Source of the DNA: Hydractinia symbiolongicarpus | Lineage: Eukaryota > Cnidaria > Hydrozoa > Anthoathecata > Hydractiniidae | Reading direction: 5' to 3' | NCBI RefSeq assembly: GCF_029227915.1 | Contig: NC_079878.1 | Span: forward strand, 2,170,001-2,234,000 | Length of the DNA: 64,000 bases | Shown: in pieces, positions 60,912 to 64,000 of the stretch | How the letters are laid out: the number at the start of each line of letters is the position of its first letter | Position numbering within the stretch: the stretch's first letter is position 1 | Notes under the pieces: model-generated | The model's input: the letters and a program-made list of their open reading frames with translations, nothing else | Databases searched by the model: none | Told to the model about the DNA's origin: nothing | Program-made: the position numbers and the translations under genes

Positions 60912-63900
60912 ACGCATGGGACTTGTAGTTTACAAAAATCTTTTCATTTTTGATGAGACTCTGAATAAAAGAAGTTTAATCGCCGGCAAACGAAAACCTG
61001 CGATTTCCCGTAAATCCCGGACTCGGCCCGTATAGTCAAAAGTATACAAAGAAAGTACCCAGGGAGTAAACTCATTTCCCGAACGATTTTATAAATTATT
61101 ATTTCACCACTAAAGCCCATGAGACTTGTAGTTTTTAAAAATGTTTTCATTTTTGATGAGACGCTGAATAAAAGAAGTTTAATCGCCGGCAAACGACAAC
61201 CCGCGACTTCCCGTAAATCCCGGGCTTGGCCCGTATAATTGAATGTATATAAAGAAAGTACCCAGGGAGTAAACTGATTTCCCGAACGATTATTTAAATT
61301 ATCTTTTCACCACTAAAACGCATGAGACTTGTAGTTATCAAAAATGTTTTCATTTTTGATGAGACGCTGAATAAAAGGAGTTTAATCGCCGGCAAACGAA
61401 AACCTGCGATTTCCCGTAAATCCCGGACTCGGCCGTATAGTCAAAAGTATACAAAGAAGGTACCCAGGGAGTAAACTCATTTCTCGAACGATTTTTTAAA
61501 TTTTTTTTACACCACTAAAACGCATGAGACTTGTATTTTTTAGAAATGTTTTCATTTTTGATGAGACGCTTAATGAAAGTGGTTTAATCGCCGGCAAACG
61601 AAAACCCGCGATTTCCCGTAAATCCCGGACTCGGCCCGTATAGTCAAAAGTATGCAAAGAAAGTACCCTGTGAGTAAACTCATTTCCAAAACGATTTTTT
61701 AAATTATCTTTTCACCACTAAAACGCATGAGACTTGTAGTTTTCAAAAATGTTTTCATTTTTGATGAGACGCTTATTAAAAGAAATTTAATCGCCGGCAA
61801 ACGAAAACCCGCCATTTCCCGTAAACCCCGGACTCGGCCCGTATAGTCAAAAGTATGCAAAGAAAGTACCCTGTGAGTAAACTCATTTCCAAAACGATTT
61901 TTTAAAGTATCTTTTCACCACTAAAACGCATGAGACTTGTAATTTTTAAAAATGTTTTCATTTTTGATGGGACGCTGAATAAAAGAAATTTAATCGCCGG
62001 CACACGAGGGAGTAAACTCATTTCCCGAACGATTTTTTAAATTATTTTTTCACCACTAAAACGCATGAGACTTGTAGTTTTCAAAAGTGTTTTCATTTTT
62101 GATGAGACGCTGAATAAAAGAAGTTTAATCGCCGGCAAACGAAAACCCGCGATTTCCCGTAAATCCCGGACTCGGCCCGTATAGTCAAAAGTATACAAAG
62201 AAGGTACCCAGGGAGTAAACTCATTTCCGGAACGATTTTTTAAATTATTTTTTCACCACTATAACGCATGAGACTTGTAGTTTGCAGAAATGTTTTCATT
62301 TTTGATGAGACGCTTAATGAAAGTAGTTTAATCGCCGGCAAACGAAAACCCGCGATTTCCCGTAAATCCCGGACTCGGCCGCATAGTCAAAAGTATACAA
62401 AGAAGGTACCCAGGGAGTAAACTCATTTCCCGAACGATTTTTTAAATTTTTTTTACACCACTAAAACGCATGAGACTTGTATTTTTTAGAAATGTTTTCA
62501 TTTTTGATGAGACGCTTAATGAAAGTGGTTTAATCGCCGGCACACGAAAACCCGCGATTTCCCGTAAATCCCGCGCTTTGCCCGTATAGTCAAATGTATA
62601 CAAAGAAAGTACCCTGTGAGTAAACTCATTTCCAAAACGATTTTTTAAATTATCTTTTCACCACTAAAACGCATGAGACCTGTAGTTTTCAGAAATGTTT
62701 TCATTTTTGATGAGACGCTTAATAAAAGTGGTTTAATCGCCGGCAAACGAAAACCCGCGATATCCCGTAAATCCCGGGCTTGGCCCGTATAGTCGAATGT
62801 ATACAAAGAAAGTACCCTGTGAGTAAACTCATTTCCCATGTATACAAAGAAAGTACCCTGTGATTAAACTCATTTCCTAAACAAATTTTTAAATTATTTT
62901 TTCACCACTAAAACGCATGAGACTTGTAGTTTTCAAAAATGTTTTCATTTTTGATGAGACGCTTATTAAAAGAAGTTTAATCGCCGGCAAACGAAAACCC
63001 GCCATTTCCCGTAAACCCCGGACTCGGCCCGTATAGTCAAAAGTATACAAAGAAAGTACCCAGGGAGTAAACTCATTTCCCGAACGATTCTTTATATTAT
63101 TTTTTCACCACTAAAACGCATGAGACTTGTAGTTTTTAAAATTGCTTTCATTTTTATGGGACGCTGAATAAAAGAAGTTTAATCGCCGGCACACGAAAAC
63201 CCACGATTTCCCGTAAATCCCGGACTGGGCCCGTATAGTCAAAAGTATACAAAAAAAGTACCCAGGGAGTAAACTCATTTCCCGAACGATTTTTTAAAAT
63301 TATTTTTTCACCACTAAAACGCATGAGACTTGTATTTTTAAAAGTGTTTTCATTTTTGATGAGACGCTGAATAAAAGAAGTTTAATTTCCGGGAAACAAA
63401 AACCCGCCATTTCCCGTAAAACCCGGACTCGGTCTGTATAGTCAAAAGTATACAAAGAAAGTACCCAGGGAGTAAACTCATTTCCCGAACGATTTTTTAA
63501 ATTATTTTTTCAACACTAAAACGCATGGGACTTGTAGTTTACAAAAATCTTTTCATTTTTGATGAGACTCTGAATAAAAGAAGTTTAATCTCCGGCAAAC
63601 GACAACCCGCGACTTCCCGCAAATCCCGGGCTTGGCCCGTATAGTTGAATGTATATAAAGAAAGTACCCAGGGAGTAAACTGATTTCCCGAACGATTTTT
63701 TAAATTATTTTTTCACCACTAAAACGCATGGGACTTGTAGTTTTCAGAAATGTTTTCATTTTTGATGAGACGCTTAATAAAAGTGGTTTAATCGCCGGCA
63801 AACGAAAACCCGCGATTTCCCGTAAATCCCGGGCTTGGCCCGTATAGTCGAATGTATACAAAGAAAGTACCCTGTGAGTAAACTCATTTTCAAAACGATT

Positions 63901-64000
63901 ATTTAAATTATCTTTTCACCACTAAAACGCATGAGACTTGTAGTTATCAAAAATGTTTTCATTTTTGATGAGACGCTGAATAAAAGGAGTTTAATCGCCG
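60912..64000 (-). repeat. Right arm of the inverted satellite block, runs off the window
   Basis: Reverse complement of 57143-60231 with no difference noticed. It begins abruptly at TATACGCATGGGAC, mid-monomer, and continues to the window edge, so its full length is unknown. Confidence 0.93.

Larger units (their letters stand above)
55501..64000. repeat. Satellite array, ~203-bp monomer with higher-order repeats
   Basis: About 42 monomers in head-to-tail order, each holding GCGTCTCATCAAAAATGAAA, CATGCGTTTTAGTGGTGAAA, ATGAGTTTACTCCCTGGGTA and CGTTTGCCGGCGATTAAAC. Starts of GCGTCTCAT at 55544, 55747, 55950 and 56153 give a period of exactly 203. Variants come in sets (CCGAGTCC versus CAAGCCC; CTCCCTGGG versus CTCACAGGG). 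The rare GGGCTTTAGTGGTAAAATAA type recurs 1420 bp later, about seven monomers; another block recurs at 812 bp, four monomers. One monomer has an ~90-bp deletion near 59137. Orientation reverses at 60912. ORFs up to about 100 codons exist in the monomers but are repeat by-products. Confidence 0.97.

Noticed and set aside
56125-61192. Repeated ORFs with similar MKTFLKTT-type peptides
   Set aside because: They recur with the satellite monomer, on both strands once the array flips, and have no start or splice context.
55501-64000. CRISPR-like regular repeats
   Set aside because: Units are head-to-tail 203-bp monomers with no unique spacers, in a eukaryotic genome.

Overview
The window looks like the genome of an early-branching animal, most likely a cnidarian. 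It is AT-rich, its genes have many GT-AG introns, and dispersed miniature inverted-repeat elements are dense. One gene pairs an astacin protease with a ShK-type (ShKT) domain, a combination common in cnidarians. The assignment is an inference from content, and species and class are not established. All gene models were built by hand from splice sites, phase continuity and similarity to known families. No search was run.

Layout. Positions 1-13076 carry the 5' part of a minus-strand SOSS complex subunit B gene (NABP1/2 type), with an intron of about 8 kb full of repeats. Positions 15809-21373 carry a complete minus-strand NEK2 kinase gene of eight exons and 404 aa; a small unidentified ORF sits inside its first intron. 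Positions 21374-27053 hold repeats, a striking 198-bp-arm fold-back element and one weak two-exon gene. Positions 27054-36883 (plus) carry a complete 22-exon PPP4R4 gene encoding 786 aa of HEAT-repeat protein. Positions 37927-42843 (minus) carry two divergent bHLH transcription-factor genes of identical layout: a short non-coding first exon, one coding exon, a TATA-like box and a CACGTG E-box. Positions 43259-46194 (minus) carry a complete eight-exon secreted astacin metalloprotease with a C-terminal ShKT domain and a substituted Met-turn. Positions 46195-50218 hold only weak coding-like segments.

The right quarter is repetitive. Positions 50219-55000 form an inverted duplication with 1611-bp arms that looks perfect wherever compared. 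Its spacer holds a pogo/Tigger-like transposon with an intact DDE triad but no N-terminal DNA-binding region. A 500-N assembly gap follows at 55001-55500. Positions 55501-64000 are a satellite of about 203-bp monomers with higher-order structure. The array flips orientation at 60912, giving a second inverted repeat of at least 3089 bp per arm.

NEK2 (centrosome cycle), NABP (single-strand DNA repair) and PPP4R4 (PP4 phosphatase regulation) are all cell-cycle or DNA-damage genes by family, but nothing in the sequence shows co-regulation. The most unusual material is the pair of near-perfect inverted duplications around the gap, the higher-order satellite, the 198-bp-arm fold-back element, the ORF nested in NEK2, and the astacin that lacks the Met-turn methionine.
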